Positions 1-9,577 of a DNA stretch of 35,892 nt are shown piece by piece. The stretch is from assembly GCA_001931905.2 (NCBI GenBank), contig MSJI02000693.1:1-35892 (forward strand). The letters run 5' to 3'. Every line of letters starts with the position of its first letter. The stretch's first letter is position 1. The DNA comes from Cladosporium sp. IMV 00045. Taxonomy: Eukaryota > Ascomycota > Dothideomycetes > Cladosporiales > Cladosporiaceae. The position numbers and the translations under genes were made by a program. The notes beneath the pieces are model-generated. The model was not told where the DNA came from, did not search any database, and saw only the letters and a program-made list of their open reading frames with translations.

Positions 1-1080
1 ATACCGTACGGTATTGACCGTGATTCGGGTAGGAGGGCTGCCATCATCTATGGCAATGCTTCGTCCGCTCGATTGTGAAGCGCGCCACTTGTTGAGCGCC
101 CCGTCAATCTTGTCTTTCAAGTCAGGATCAGCCGCTAGGGCAGCATCCAGCTTTTTCTGGCCGATTGGATTCGTGTAGCCTTTCGGCCGTCGTGGGTGCT
201 CGAGGTTGATCAACCAGCATTCAGCCCAATAATGTTTCAGACCACATGGACACGGTGGCTTGACTTTGTTGCTGTCCTTCCTTTGTTGCTGAGGCTTAGC
301 AACGTCCAGCTTTGCTGCCATAATTTTGAGTCCTGTGGAAGTCGGTGAAACGCGCTTGAGGTATGTAGTGAATTTGCTGACATAGTCCTCCACTGATGGG
401 ATCGTGGTGCCAGCTACCTCGCGGTCAATCAAGTCACGCAGACCAGAAGTTCCATATTCGGGATCAATGGTCTTGCATGCAATAAGGAAATCTTCCTGCG
501 CTCGTGATCCAGTTGTCTCAGGAATGTCCGCAGCAATGCACATGTTTGTGACTTCTACCCATGAGCGTAGCCACTCTTCGATCTTTCTTCCTCGTGGAGG
601 GATCTGCAGGGCTTTGTATCGTGCGATAAGATCACGTTGGCGTGATGCATCCGATGGTGCAAGGTGTCTCTTGAGCGTTGTCAATCGCTCATACGGTGTA
701 TCTTTGTTCTCAATGAGGTAAAGATGCTTTGCAGCAATTGTCTTGCTAATCTCAGAGTTGAATTCCGCTAACGCTTTCCTCTGGCGCTTGAATTCAAGGT
801 CTTTGCGCTCCCATCGCTCGTATTCCCATTGGTATAGCTTTTGCTCAGCGACGGTGAGGTGCGCAATTGATGATGCTTGATCATTATAATCTGAAGGTTG
901 TGGTTCGGGTAGTGCTGTCAGGACAGGCAAATCCGCTGCCTTCGTGGCAGGGTTGACGTACTGCCAGAGCTCATGCTTCTGCGCAGTGTCCTTTCGAATG
1001 AACAGCCACTTGTGCCAATCTTCGGCTCGGTCGAGGACGACGGTCACTCGGGTGACTACTGGATCAGACTCGGTAGTCAT
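1..1080 (-). CDS. Ty1/copia retrotransposon Gag(-Pol), 5' part, runs off the left edge
   Basis: The minus strand is open for 360 codons from the ATG at 1080-1078 to base 1, with no stop, so the protein continues outside the window. The reading has the character of a copia-type Gag (UBN2/gag-polypeptide class): a charged helical region with WEYERWERKDLEFKRQRKAL, then a helical segment ending in KRVSP, and a zinc-knuckle-like cluster CPCGLKHYWAEC near residues 268-279, which would bind RNA in the particle. The knuckle differs from the canonical CX2CX4HX4C in spacing (CXCX3HX4C). Upstream lie a primer-binding site and a short LTR in the right order. No frameshift or stop is seen in the visible part, so this copy may be young. 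Protease, integrase and reverse transcriptase would lie to the left and are not seen. Confidence 0.8.
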   Translation of the reverse strand, partial: MTTESDPVVTRVTVVLDRAEDWHKWLFIRKDTAQKHELWQYVNPATKAADLPVLTALPEPQPSDYNDQASSIAHLTVAEQKLYQWEYERWERKDLEFKRQRKALAEFNSEISKTIAAKHLYLIENKDTPYERLTTLKRHLAPSDASRQRDLIARYKALQIPPRGRKIEEWLRSWVEVTNMCIAADIPETTGSRAQEDFLIACKTIDPEYGTSGLRDLIDREVAGTTIPSVEDYVSKFTTYLKRVSPTSTGLKIMAAKLDVAKPQQQRKDSNKVKPPCPCGLKHYWAECWLINLEHPRRPKGYTNPIGQKKLDAALAADPDLKDKIDGALNKWRASQSSGRSIAIDDGSPPTRITVNTVRY

Positions 1081-1161
1081 GGTCGTTGGTAGCAGGTAGG
1101 AGGCTCCGCACTGTATGATCAATCGTTGATCTCGGTCGTGGGTGCCAATCAGTCGCAATCC

Positions 1162-1172
1162 GGGCTCATAAC
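1162..1172 (-). other. Half-tRNA (initiator Met) primer-binding site of the copia element
   Basis: On the minus strand these bases read GTTATGAGCCC, complementary to the anticodon stem-loop of fungal initiator tRNA-Met (GGGCUCAUAAC). Drosophila copia and yeast Ty5 are known to prime reverse transcription from a cleaved initiator tRNA at such an internal site. The site directly follows the CA end of the proposed LTR and lies about 80 bp before the Gag start. Confidence 0.7.
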
Positions 1173-1269
1173 TGTCGGAGATTGTCGTCCATCTTCGTGT
1201 CTGTGTTCTATCTGCTATCGAGGTAAAGACTGTATATATCTAGCCAGCCTGAAACACTAGCGTGTAACA
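1173..1269 (-). repeat. 5' LTR of the copia element (97 bp, proposed limits)
   Basis: On the minus strand the segment starts TGTTACACG and ends CTCCGACA, giving the TG...CA ends of an LTR. It holds a TATA-like TATATA near 1232-1239, and its CA end abuts the primer-binding site. The outer border is supported because the LINE reading frame continues up to about 1270 and then stops making sense. The length is short for an LTR, and the other LTR is outside the window, so the limits are inferred. Confidence 0.5.
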
Positions 1270-1882
1270 AGTAGATCACATCTGCAGCATTTAGGGGCAG
1301 AACCCAGCTTCACAATCCGTCCCAAACCGTTACAACGTGCCTCACTATCTGCTGTGCAAGCCTGCTTCCGAACGATCGGTGCGTCTTTTCTGCTCTCATC
1401 CAACCGATGCTCGACGGCTGGCCTGTTGCTCCTTCGTGTCTGTAAAGTTCACCGTGGCGGAAGTTGGCAGGCAACAGCTGGTGCGTTGGATGATCTCCGT
1501 TCACATTGAGTGCTCGCACCGCGAACCTGGTCTGACGATGATCGAGGAGGCCTTGGGCGGTGGGTAAGCAGGACTCCGCCCAAAGGAAGGCTCGAGGGGT
1601 TGATCTCAACAGCCCTAAGATCGCCCTTGCCTGGCTGTTCAGCAATAGCTGTACTTTTTCCAACCGGTCTTTCTGGCCCCTCCACCAGATCTCTGACCCG
1701 TACATTGCCACGGAGGTGACTGCGGCCACGACCACCCTCCGCGTCCGTTGTCGCTCATTCGCGAGGGAGGCAAGCTTTCCCCTCCAACTTCCTCCGTCGT
1801 CAAATTCCCGTCGAATATCTCGTCTTCTACAGCCAACGGGTGCGGTGCTGCAGCTCTTGATTGAAGCAGGAGTCGGTCCCAA
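1270..1882 (-). mobile_element. Tad-like LINE fragment A, C-terminal part of ORF2, broken by the copia element
   Basis: The minus-strand reading from about 1882 to 1310 gives the region that follows reverse transcriptase in fungal Tad-clade LINEs: RRVVVAAVTSVAMYGSEIWW, then LLNSQARAILGLL, then LDHRQTRFAVRAL. A TGA at 1312-1310 interrupts the frame. The same frame continues after it (SWVLPLNAADVI) up to the copia LTR, so the TGA looks like a nonsense mutation rather than the natural end. A neighbouring frame fits better before about 1785, which suggests an additional frameshift. Reverse transcriptase itself is missing. This is a dead fragment. Confidence 0.75.
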
Positions 1883-2917
1883 GGATATTGTGGTGATGGT
1901 TGTGGCCGAATTTCCTCTCCACCGTGGCCGGCAACTTTTGCGGCAGCGCGGCTTTGGCGGAGTCAGAGTTCAGAGCCTCTTGGTATTTGAAGGCGCATAG
2001 GTAGTATCTGGTTGGCAGTGGTGGCAGTAGTGGCAGTGGTCGGCAGTGATAGGTCTAACGACCTTTCGCTATCGCTACAACTGCTAGCAGAGGAAAGGAC
2101 GAATATCTTGTACCGGACAGCGTCTTTTAAAAGATCAAAATTTGTTTAAAAGCTGTGGAGACCGCATTCCAATCATCCCCTATCCCAATCATTTATACAT
2201 TCATCAAAATGTAACATCGACGCTGCTGGTGTCGCAATATGGCGTTTAATTGATTTCCACGATGACTTATAGGGGTATACTGGTAGCTATCATCTTGCTT
2301 CACCTTTTATGTACGCAAAAGTCTACGCACAGAAATTCAAGCTCACCCGTGGTGTTTGTCTCAACGATCGATGCAACCTTCGATCCCAACCACTGAATGT
2401 AGTTTTACTGGCAGCCCGTCGAAGGCGAGAACCTCTCAAGAGCCCTCCTGAAATGGTGCATAGATCATTTGAATCTATACTCGTATCCATACGGGCCCCT
2501 TTCGTGCTTCTGCAATGCTTCTCCGCTAGGGCAGCCTGTGTCGCAAGTCTCGTCACCCCTCCCGACGACCCATTGCCACAATCGTCACTGGGGTCTTCGA
2601 ACACGAACAAAGGGCCGGCGTACTGCCGCCTGGAGCTACTCCTGCAGGCTGGCATGTCTGCTGCTGCCAGGTTCATCTCACTGAAGGGCCGATTGACTGA
2701 ACAAGTCACCAATTTACCACTGGGAATGGCAGGGACTGTCGGGGTTGGAGCTCCGGTGTCAATCTTGCGGCGAGCGTGGTAAGTGCCATTCGCGGTTTGC
2801 GATGTAGTGCTGGTGCCGATGTCCTGGTGGGCGTTGGCTGGCTTACCCTCATCGGATTTGGACGGCTTCTCGAACTTTGGTGCAGCATCATCATTCTTCG
2901 AGTCAGGGCTCACAGGC
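1883..2917. other. No gene recognised; short GGCAGTGGT repeat inside
   Basis: No supported coding frame. About four imperfect copies of a 9-bp unit (GGCAGTGGT/GGCAGTAGT) lie at 2014-2050. A 216-codon minus-strand frame (2323-2973) overlaps the end of the next gene. Its first part is hydrophilic and could be an extension of that gene after a frameshift, but the evidence is weak. Confidence 0.4.
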
Positions 2918-3624
2918 TCAGGGTGAAGCAGCAGGCTTGATGGCGTAGCGAGTGTGCCACATGCCATCTTCATAGTAGGAGGTGGACGCAGCTGCGGGGG
3001 TCACAGTTGTGGTAGGAAAGAGAACGACCGTGTGGCCCTTCGTGGGTACCTGAGTGGCGGTGACGGTCTCTTCAGCATCTGTCACGTCAGCTGTGACAGT
3101 AACGCTGGAAGCCTCGCATTCTTCATCGGACTCTGTGCGAGATGCTTGAGAAGCAGAAGCAAGAGCCTGTGTAATGGTCGGCTTCGCAGATGGTGTCGAC
3201 AAAGCGCTAGTGGGGCGTGTCAGGAAGGTGGACTTGGCCGACTTGAGGACCGACATGGCATCCAGAGTATCAGTGGCTGTTGCGACCGGACTTGAAGCAG
3301 AGGATGAGGCCTGAGCAGACGCTTTCCGCGAAGAGGTACTGCTGGGAAGTGAAGACGAAGACGACGAGACGTCAGTCGACGTTGCGCTTGCATGCTTGGT
3401 CTCGACGATGGTGACGGAGACGGAGATCGTGGTGGCTTCTGGCTCTTCCACATTTGCCAACTGGGTCACTGTGTGGTAGACTGTTGCGGGCTAATCCGTG
3501 ATCCGGGTGCGCCGTTTGCAGCAGATCCGCCATCGACATCAACGACCGAGTAAGTCACAGGGAGAGCTTGCACGCTGATGGCAAGACACGAAGCCAACAG
3601 GGCAGATCGAGCGGAGAAGTGCAT
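2918..3624 (-). pseudogene. Secreted Ser/Thr-rich surface-type protein, frameshifted
   Basis: The ATG at 3624-3622 opens a signal peptide (MHFSARSALLASCLAISVQA, cleavage likely before LPVTYSVV) followed by the start of a mature protein, VTYSVVDVDGGS. That frame ends at a TGA at 3468-3466. The adjacent minus frame, open from 3490 down to a stop at 2918-2920, continues as expected for such fungal surface proteins: ATVYHTVTQ, then a Ser/Thr/Ala-rich low-complexity stretch, and finally YYEDGMWHTRYAIKP. The two parts join if one base is missing within 3466-3493, giving about 235 residues. A mutation or an assembly error would both explain this. No convincing short intron was seen at the join. The likely location is the cell wall or outside the cell; the function is unknown. 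Confidence 0.55.
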
Positions 3625-4398
3625 GTTTGTTGCCGTGACGTTTGCAGACTACGCTGCGAAACGAGGCTATTGTTCCGTCTCGAATCCGCTTTCGAGGACG
3701 GGTGTGGATTTGTCTGTTTGTGTTTATCAAGGTGTATTGGATACAGAACGTATCTTCGGAGTGGTGCGAAAGTGATGTGGGCCAAGTGTTTGTTTGGGTA
3801 TGAGATTTTGATGCAAAGCCCCAAAGGAACGTTGGCAGTATAGGTTTATCCCGGCAAGTAGCGGCACCTTTTCATTTGTCGGTGGCTGGCAGACTGGGCT
3901 GCCTCGTTGCTACAGCGTGTGGCGTTTGAGGAGTTGAGGACACAGAAGGCGGGAAAGCGCGACTGTGATTCGCCCGTTCAGGAAAGTAGGAGGCTGGCTG
4001 TGGCTCGTGCTCAAGGTTTCAGCGGAGAAGGCTCAATTCCCAGCCTCCGCGTTCCACTCCAAACAACATCCAGTCCGTACCGCATCGCATTCCGGCGTCA
4101 GGCGCACGCTGAAACCACGCGTCTGGCAGGATGTCTAGAGCTCGATAGGTTGTCGAGTGTGGCTCAACCAAGCCACATACCCTTCGTCTCTTCATCTCCA
4201 TGCCGCGCCTCGTGCCACTCGTGGCTTGTCACTCCAGCCACGGTACGCAGGAATGTAGTCTGGAGCGTGATAGTATCTGGCTTGGGTGGATTGTCTCTTC
4301 ACGTTCAATAGCGTTATCTCCTACACAGCTACTGTACCTTGACTTTGAACCCGAACGCGCTCCTCCATCGAGCGGGATTTGTGTATGCATTGCCGCGA
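3625..4398. other. Intergenic, no gene recognised
   Basis: This stretch is upstream of the secreted-protein gene and downstream of the transporter gene, both on the minus strand. The small frames on either strand show no domain, no signal peptide of note and no consistent codon pattern. It should hold the promoter of the secreted-protein gene, but no clear element was identified. Confidence 0.5.
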
Positions 4399-5913
4399 TC
4401 AAGCGCTTACCACCCCATACCGAACAAGACCCATCGCAGCACCCAAGACTATGGCCAGAGGCGGCGATAGCTTAAAGTACATCCCGCCAACAAAGCTAGT
4501 CGCGACGATAACGACCCACCAAGGATCTCGGTTCAAGCTGCCTCCATTCTCAACATTCTCGTCCAAATACCCAATCTCTAACAGCCGGTACACAGCAGTA
4601 TACACCAGTCCGACAGCAGTGGCGTGGATACCACGCAGACATGCTCTCACGGCGTGTACCTTCCTCGACGTCGGCCAAAGATCCATGAACCCTGTGTGCA
4701 GCCAGAGACCTGGCGTGAAAATAGCTAGGAAGGCAATGATTGCTCCAGCAGCATTGGGCACGGAGGATCCAGCGACTGCGAGCGCCCCCAGGTATACCGC
4801 GAAGTTGAAGTTCGGTCCAGGGAAGGCTTGTGTGATGGCGAGGCCTAGTAGGAAGTCCCGAGGTGAAACCCAGCCTGGCGCAACGATGTATTCGCGCAAA
4901 AGAGGGATCACAACAGGTCCTCCGCCGAAAATGATGGTGCCTGCGAGGTAGAGATTGGCGAACAGGTCGAAGCCGCGAGAGCGTCCATTGAGAGTGCCTC
5001 GGCATACCATGACGATGAGGGAGGATATCAGGAATGCTGCGATGAGCAACGAGCCCTTTTTCCAGGAGCTTCTGCGACCAAGGTCAGTCTGGTCCTGGCT
5101 AGCGGATGTTACTTCATCCTGAGCGGTCGGATTGCTCGCGTTCCCAAGCCCAGCTGCTCGTATGTTGCGGGCAGACACCGGTGAGTTGCTGGCAGCTGTG
5201 TCGAGATTTCCCATCTCCACTGCAACGCCTTCATGACTTTCGCGTGCTTCAGTACCATTGCTCTTGCGCAGCTTCTTCCACGTTCTTTGCGCTAGCTTCA
5301 AGTCCCACACTGTTGTAACCACACCACCAACCACCATCAGAGTAGGGAAGTACCACAAACTGTTGTACAGCATACCAGCAGCCCCTCCAAGGAACACAAG
5401 AACTCTCGAAACCGTGTCAGTGACCGCCTTGTTACTCAACTGCACAGCAGCAAGCGCAATAATGCCCACAGTTGCCGAGTTAAGCCCACTCAGTAACGCG
5501 TAAGCAGGCCCGGGCAACTGGTCATTAATATTGCTAATACCAACCGCCAATCCAAACGCCGCGATCGCCATCGGCAGACTCCACACGACGAACGCTCCCA
5601 GTCCGACCCAGAAGCCGTAGTGCAGCACATTAATCGCATAAATCATCTTTGTACTGCCGGGTCCGCTAAGAGCTTGACAGAGAGCGAACATCTCTTGGTA
5701 GCGCGTGTTGTCGAACCATTGGTACTTTTCCACGAAGAGTTGCTGGAAGATTTGGAAGTGTACGGCTGGTCCGCCGAAGGAGGTGAAGCCTAGGTGCCAG
5801 TTGTGGGCGAGCATGTCCAGGAAGGCGACTTCGGAGACAGCATCGCCTGATGGCAGGAGAGTGTTGCGGGCATTCTTGATGGAAGTCCGGACGCGAGAGA
5901 GGAGAGATGCCAT
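4399..5913 (-). CDS. Chromate-type ion transporter, two-domain CHR family
   Basis: An intronless 504-residue membrane protein with the CHR family's internal duplication. The first half carries FTSFGGP (residues 43-49) and CQALSGPGSTKM (79-90). The second half carries FGGGPVVIPLLREYIV (329-344) and ITQAFPGPNFNFAVYLGAL (360-378). These paired motifs are the family hallmarks. A hydrophilic linker at about 210-285, with a KK/RK-rich start and a Ser-rich body, joins the halves and probably lies in the cytoplasm. Bacterial ChrA proteins export chromate; fungal members are often annotated the same way, but the substrate here is inferred and sulfate or another anion is possible. The length fits the full bidomain form and no break is seen. 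The ATG at 5913 is the first in frame and gives a normal N-terminus. Confidence 0.92.
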   Translation of the reverse strand: MASLLSRVRTSIKNARNTLLPSGDAVSEVAFLDMLAHNWHLGFTSFGGPAVHFQIFQQLFVEKYQWFDNTRYQEMFALCQALSGPGSTKMIYAINVLHYGFWVGLGAFVVWSLPMAIAAFGLAVGISNINDQLPGPAYALLSGLNSATVGIIALAAVQLSNKAVTDTVSRVLVFLGGAAGMLYNSLWYFPTLMVVGGVVTTVWDLKLAQRTWKKLRKSNGTEARESHEGVAVEMGNLDTAASNSPVSARNIRAAGLGNASNPTAQDEVTSASQDQTDLGRRSSWKKGSLLIAAFLISSLIVMVCRGTLNGRSRGFDLFANLYLAGTIIFGGGPVVIPLLREYIVAPGWVSPRDFLLGLAITQAFPGPNFNFAVYLGALAVAGSSVPNAAGAIIAFLAIFTPGLWLHTGFMDLWPTSRKVHAVRACLRGIHATAVGLVYTAVYRLLEIGYLDENVENGGSLNRDPWWVVIVATSFVGGMYFKLSPPLAIVLGAAMGLVRYGVVSA

Positions 5914-6224
5914 TTTTGGTGCTATAGTAAGTCTCTTACATGTGCATATACCAGGAGTTTGATGATTATGTAGCTATAGCACATGTTTTGGAAGGTGGTA
6001 TGCTGGTGACATGCGTCTGCGTTCTGATTGGCGTGAAGGAGTTGGGGCTTTGTCCTTGGCTGTCATACCAAGCCTTCGAAGGGGGCCAAGATAGCGGTAA
6101 TACGTGCTTCTCTAAGTGGCTCTGGTAGCTGATTGAAGACTCATTATCCATCGTCGGGCGGGCGCGGGATTTTTTGCTGTCAGGTCGGAGCAACAATTTA
6201 CTGACTCTTCAATCCAATTCAAGA
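5914..6224. other. Upstream region of the transporter gene
   Basis: No coding frame is supported. This is the probable promoter and 5' leader of the chromate-type transporter gene, bordered on the right by a LINE remnant. No binding site was recognised with confidence. Confidence 0.4.
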
Positions 6225-6816
6225 AACTCTTTTGCTGGTCTATTTGTCTGTTCTCCAATCGTGATGCTCCGCTTGATGTATGCCGTGTTGTTCCTCATTT
6301 CCATTCTGACGGTCTTAATGACGGTTGCCGTCTCTTCGGCTCTATCTCTCGCTGCGGTTTGCATGCCGTTGAGCGCGTCCTGCACGGTGGTGAGGTCGGG
6401 TGTGTTCTGAGTGTCTGGCTAATCATGGTTAGTGTCCCCATGATCATGGTCCGCACATGATCCGCCAACACGGCCTGACCTTGCGAGCGGTTGATGCAAC
6501 CCAGTGTATCGCGATGGTACTTGGTGAGTTGGGTAACGTGTTCGCGGAGTCCGAATGGCAGTCTGCCCTCGTGGCCACGGAGTAGCCGCTTGGGTGCAGC
6601 CGCGCTGAGCAACGCGCCCGATGTGATAGCATACCGGGAACCACTTCTAGGAGCCGTTGTACGTACAGCAAATCGAGCCAATTCCAAATATTGAAGTGCT
6701 CGCTGATGACGTGTTTTTCGAGCTGTATTCTCTCGCACGAGCCAGCCCAGACCGGGTATACCCGGCCGTTGATGGCTCGTGCTCGCCGCCCCTCCTGGCA
6801 GCATGCTCCGTGCCAT
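6225..6816 (-). mobile_element. LINE ORF1-like remnant (frameshifted)
   Basis: Two adjoining minus-strand frames together look like the N-terminal half of ORF1 from a Tad-like LINE. One frame, down to about 6425, ends with LADHVRTMIMGTL. The next frame continues with LTTVQDALNGMQTAARDRAE and MEMRNNTAYIKRSITIGEQT before a stop near 6210. The Ala/Glu/Thr-rich, coiled-coil-like helix is typical of ORF1 RNA-binding proteins. A frameshift separates the parts near 6420-6430. The downstream Gag knuckles and ORF2 are absent. The assignment rests on composition and general resemblance, so a decayed host gene remains possible. Confidence 0.45.
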
Positions 6817-7266
6817 CGTATTTTACAATCTTAGGTAACGTTAATTTACTGTATAGCTCTTCGAGCTATGTAGGAGGTTCAGAGTAAAGGTCTGAGGCGA
6901 AGCCGACTCTTGGCTCATCTACTGTTCTAATGTTACAGTTCCAGGTCTTTCGCAAATGCTGTAGGCATGTGACAATATTCACAGCATTTCGGAGGCGGAA
7001 GACTTTCCGCCTCTGTTTGACGGGGTCTAAAGAGGCAACGTACAGCAGAACAAGCTGTCGAGCAACCATAGTGACGTCACTACAACATTACTTTCAACCT
7101 AGACAACTCGCCCGGATCATGGAACGCTTCGCGTGGTATTTGGCGCTGCATGCCGCGTCAGGTACGGTTTGAATAGCAGTTCTACACAGCCGATGCACTG
7201 AATCGGTAACGGTACTGCCCACGAAAAGACTCAGCCGAGTCGATCACAGTCACACCTTCGTTCATC
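6817..7266. other. Upstream region of the Zn2Cys6 gene, with a repeat motif
   Basis: No gene is seen. The segment 6855-6884 (AGCTCTTCGAGCT followed by GGAGGTTCAGAG) recurs in diverged form at 10174-10204 on the other side of the regulator gene. The part nearest 7266 is the likely promoter of the regulator. Confidence 0.45.
6855..6884 (+). repeat. Short dispersed repeat, copy 1
   Basis: The stem-loop AGCTC-TTC-GAGCT is followed 18 bases from its start by GGAGGTTCAGAG. Copy 2 at 10174-10204 has AGCTC-GAA-GAGCT and the same 12-mer, in the same orientation. The next 30 bases also align loosely (AGGCGAAGCC against AGGTGAAACC). Confidence 0.5.
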
Positions 7267-9550
7267 ATGCATCCTACAAACTCTGGAGGATCGAGCCGTC
7301 GCCCATATCGCCGTGGAACAGCAACGGTTGCGGCACAGGCATGCCAAACATGCCGCAGTCGGTGAGTGGCGATCCCGTACCTTTAAGGCGCTTGTTCCTC
7401 TGGGTAACACAATAGGCTGACAGATACGCAGCAAGAGCAAATGTGACGAGCAAAGACCCTCGTGTAAGTGCGAAAATTCCGCAGAGAGACGGGCAGCATT
7501 GACGTGTGCGCAGGCGGCCTATGCAGGAGACTCAACGTGGATTGTCGCTACCGAGAGCCATCGCCGGTCAAGTAAATCCTGTCCGTGTACTGCTCAAAGG
7601 CCCAATGACCAGATCAATACACCCAACGGAATTAACAACCTTTGCAGAAAAGACCAAACACTTGAGTACATTCTGGAAAGCCTTACAAGGCTAGAAAAGA
7701 AATCCGATGATCTTGGTGCCATCTCTCATAGTACACGTGGACCTGAGTCTGTTGTAAGGGTTCCAACTGCCCCGTATGCATACTCTGGACAAAACAGCCA
7801 ATCCCGGCTTTCACAAGCGACAGACTCGCGCGACCTTATGGCTGGTTCGCAGAGCTATCATCCATACCTCGCAGTTCCGCACAAGGTCTTGCTGTGGCCA
7901 AATGTCTATGCTCGCCTGGTTAGACAAAGCGCTAGCACTACCTCGGATTTGCAGCACCTCGGAAAGCTGGGGACCCCTTGGTTATCTAGACTGGAGTTGG
8001 AGAGGCATCGCAACACCTTATCATGCGATCCAGGACTGCCAAGTACCCGACTAGACAGCGTTGGCTCACACAGCAGTGATGTGGCGAAGTGTGCGTTCCC
8101 AACAATCACGCTGCAGCATGCACAAGACTACACGAATGCCTATTTTCACGCCTTCAACTCGACTTGCCCGATCCTCGACTACGATCCTTTCATAAACGGA
8201 GTTGTGATGCGCATCCATCGGGACGGTCACGCTAACGGTGACCCGCAAAGCGTCCTAGCACTCATGGTATTTGCACTCGGACAGGTCGCCATCGAGGGTA
8301 CATCAGGGCAGCCCATGGCCTCGCATAATGGTGTGCCGAGTGGGTTTCGAGGAGGCACGCAAATAAGGCCACCTGGTATTGAAATTTTCAATGAAGCAAG
8401 GCGGCGGCTAGGCTTGATTGTGACCATGTGCACTTTGGAGAATGTCCAGATCTTGCTGCTCCAAGCGACATATTATGAAGCCAACTCCATGCACGTTGAT
8501 CACTGGCGCAGTACAGTCGCAGCTTCTATGGCATGCCAGATCCTTATCAATTGCCACGATGCCGATTGGTCAACACCAGCTGGCGACACCGTCTTGCGTG
8601 CCTTTTGGGCATGTATTCTGCACGAAGAACTTTTCCACCTTGACCTTGATTTACCAAGTAGTGGCATACAAGTTTTGGAAGATGATTTGCCATTGCCGAC
8701 TTTTCACAAAACCAAGCAACCCTTGCCTTCGCCTTCGACTATGGACGTGAAAGAGTCGCTGTACCATCAATATCATTTCCTTGCTTCGATTACACTACGA
8801 AAACTCATCATAAGGATAAAGAACGCTATCTATGAAGGTACTTACTACCACCCGATCAGCCGACCATCATTCGCTTACATTCTCACAGCTTCTCCCGCTG
8901 AGTCAGAGCGTTCCGACGGATATGGTGGCCCGCCTGTTGCGGTGATCCGCGAAATGGGTCGCCAGCTCGGTGCTTGGCGGTCTTTGCTCCCACGCTCACT
9001 TCAGTGGCTCGATAGCGACAAATTCGGTCACCCCACTGGCGACATGACCGATCACCGTCTCTCCGAACCACTCTTCACACCCGATGGAGGAGGCACGCCT
9101 ATTACTTACAAAAGAAGCCTCGACATACTCACTGCCGAGCTGCGCACTCGCTTCTATCACGCACGTTACATGTTATATCGGCCGTACGTGTACAAAGTCC
9201 TGCACTTCCCTGAACTAGTGACGGAGGAAGATGCTAGCTGTTGTTTGATCGCGATCCAAGCTGCGTGCTCGTGGCCGATATTCATGGCGCCACCTCGAGG
9301 CAAAAAGAGAGTAGTACCGCATTTGTTCGCATGGGTACAGAACGCTATCGGAGTATTATTGATCTTGCAAATGACAAGAGATAATGGAATGCTTCAAAGG
9401 GTTTGTGCCGGGCGTGTGAGTGATGAGGAGCTTGATGGAACGGCACTGCTGATGCTGAAGTGGCTGGACGATTCGAGGCAGGTCGATGCGACCGCACAGT
9501 GGGCCTGGACCATCTTGGAGCCCATTTTCGCGGTCAATAATGAGGTTTAA
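7267..9550 (+). CDS. Fungal Zn2Cys6 transcription factor, four exons
   Basis: Proposed exons are 7267-7361, 7432-7463, 7514-7571 and 7648-9550, giving 695 residues. The introns (70, 50 and 76 bp) have GTGAGT, GTAAGT and GTAAAT donors, CAG acceptors and branch-like CTGAC or TTGAC sites. Splicing restores a perfect zinc cluster that no single frame shows: CQTCRSRKSKCDEQRPSC, then GLCRRLNVDC, with Cys at 26, 29, 36, 43, 46 and 53 (C-X2-C-X6-C-X6-C-X2-C-X6-C). It is followed by a short dimerisation helix (YILESLTRLEKK). The rest carries the fungal transcription factor middle-homology region (around ILLLQATYYEANSMHVDHWR). It should act in the nucleus as a DNA-binding regulator; its target genes are unknown. 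The ATG at 7267 was chosen because it leads straight into the basic, Cys-rich segment. A solo-LTR-like repeat starts 27 bp after the stop. Confidence 0.9.
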
Positions 9551-9577
9551 ATAAAGCTGACAGATAGCAATGCAACC

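Noticed and set aside
404..721. Plus-strand 105-codon frame
   Set aside because: It lies antisense to the copia Gag frame, which runs unbroken for 360 codons with a zinc knuckle.
1560..2000. Plus-strand 146-codon frame
   Set aside because: Antisense to the LINE fragment; no domain of its own.
2323..2973. Minus-strand 216-codon frame as a separate gene
   Set aside because: It overlaps the end of the secreted-protein gene in another frame. Only its first third looks protein-like, so at most it extends that gene.
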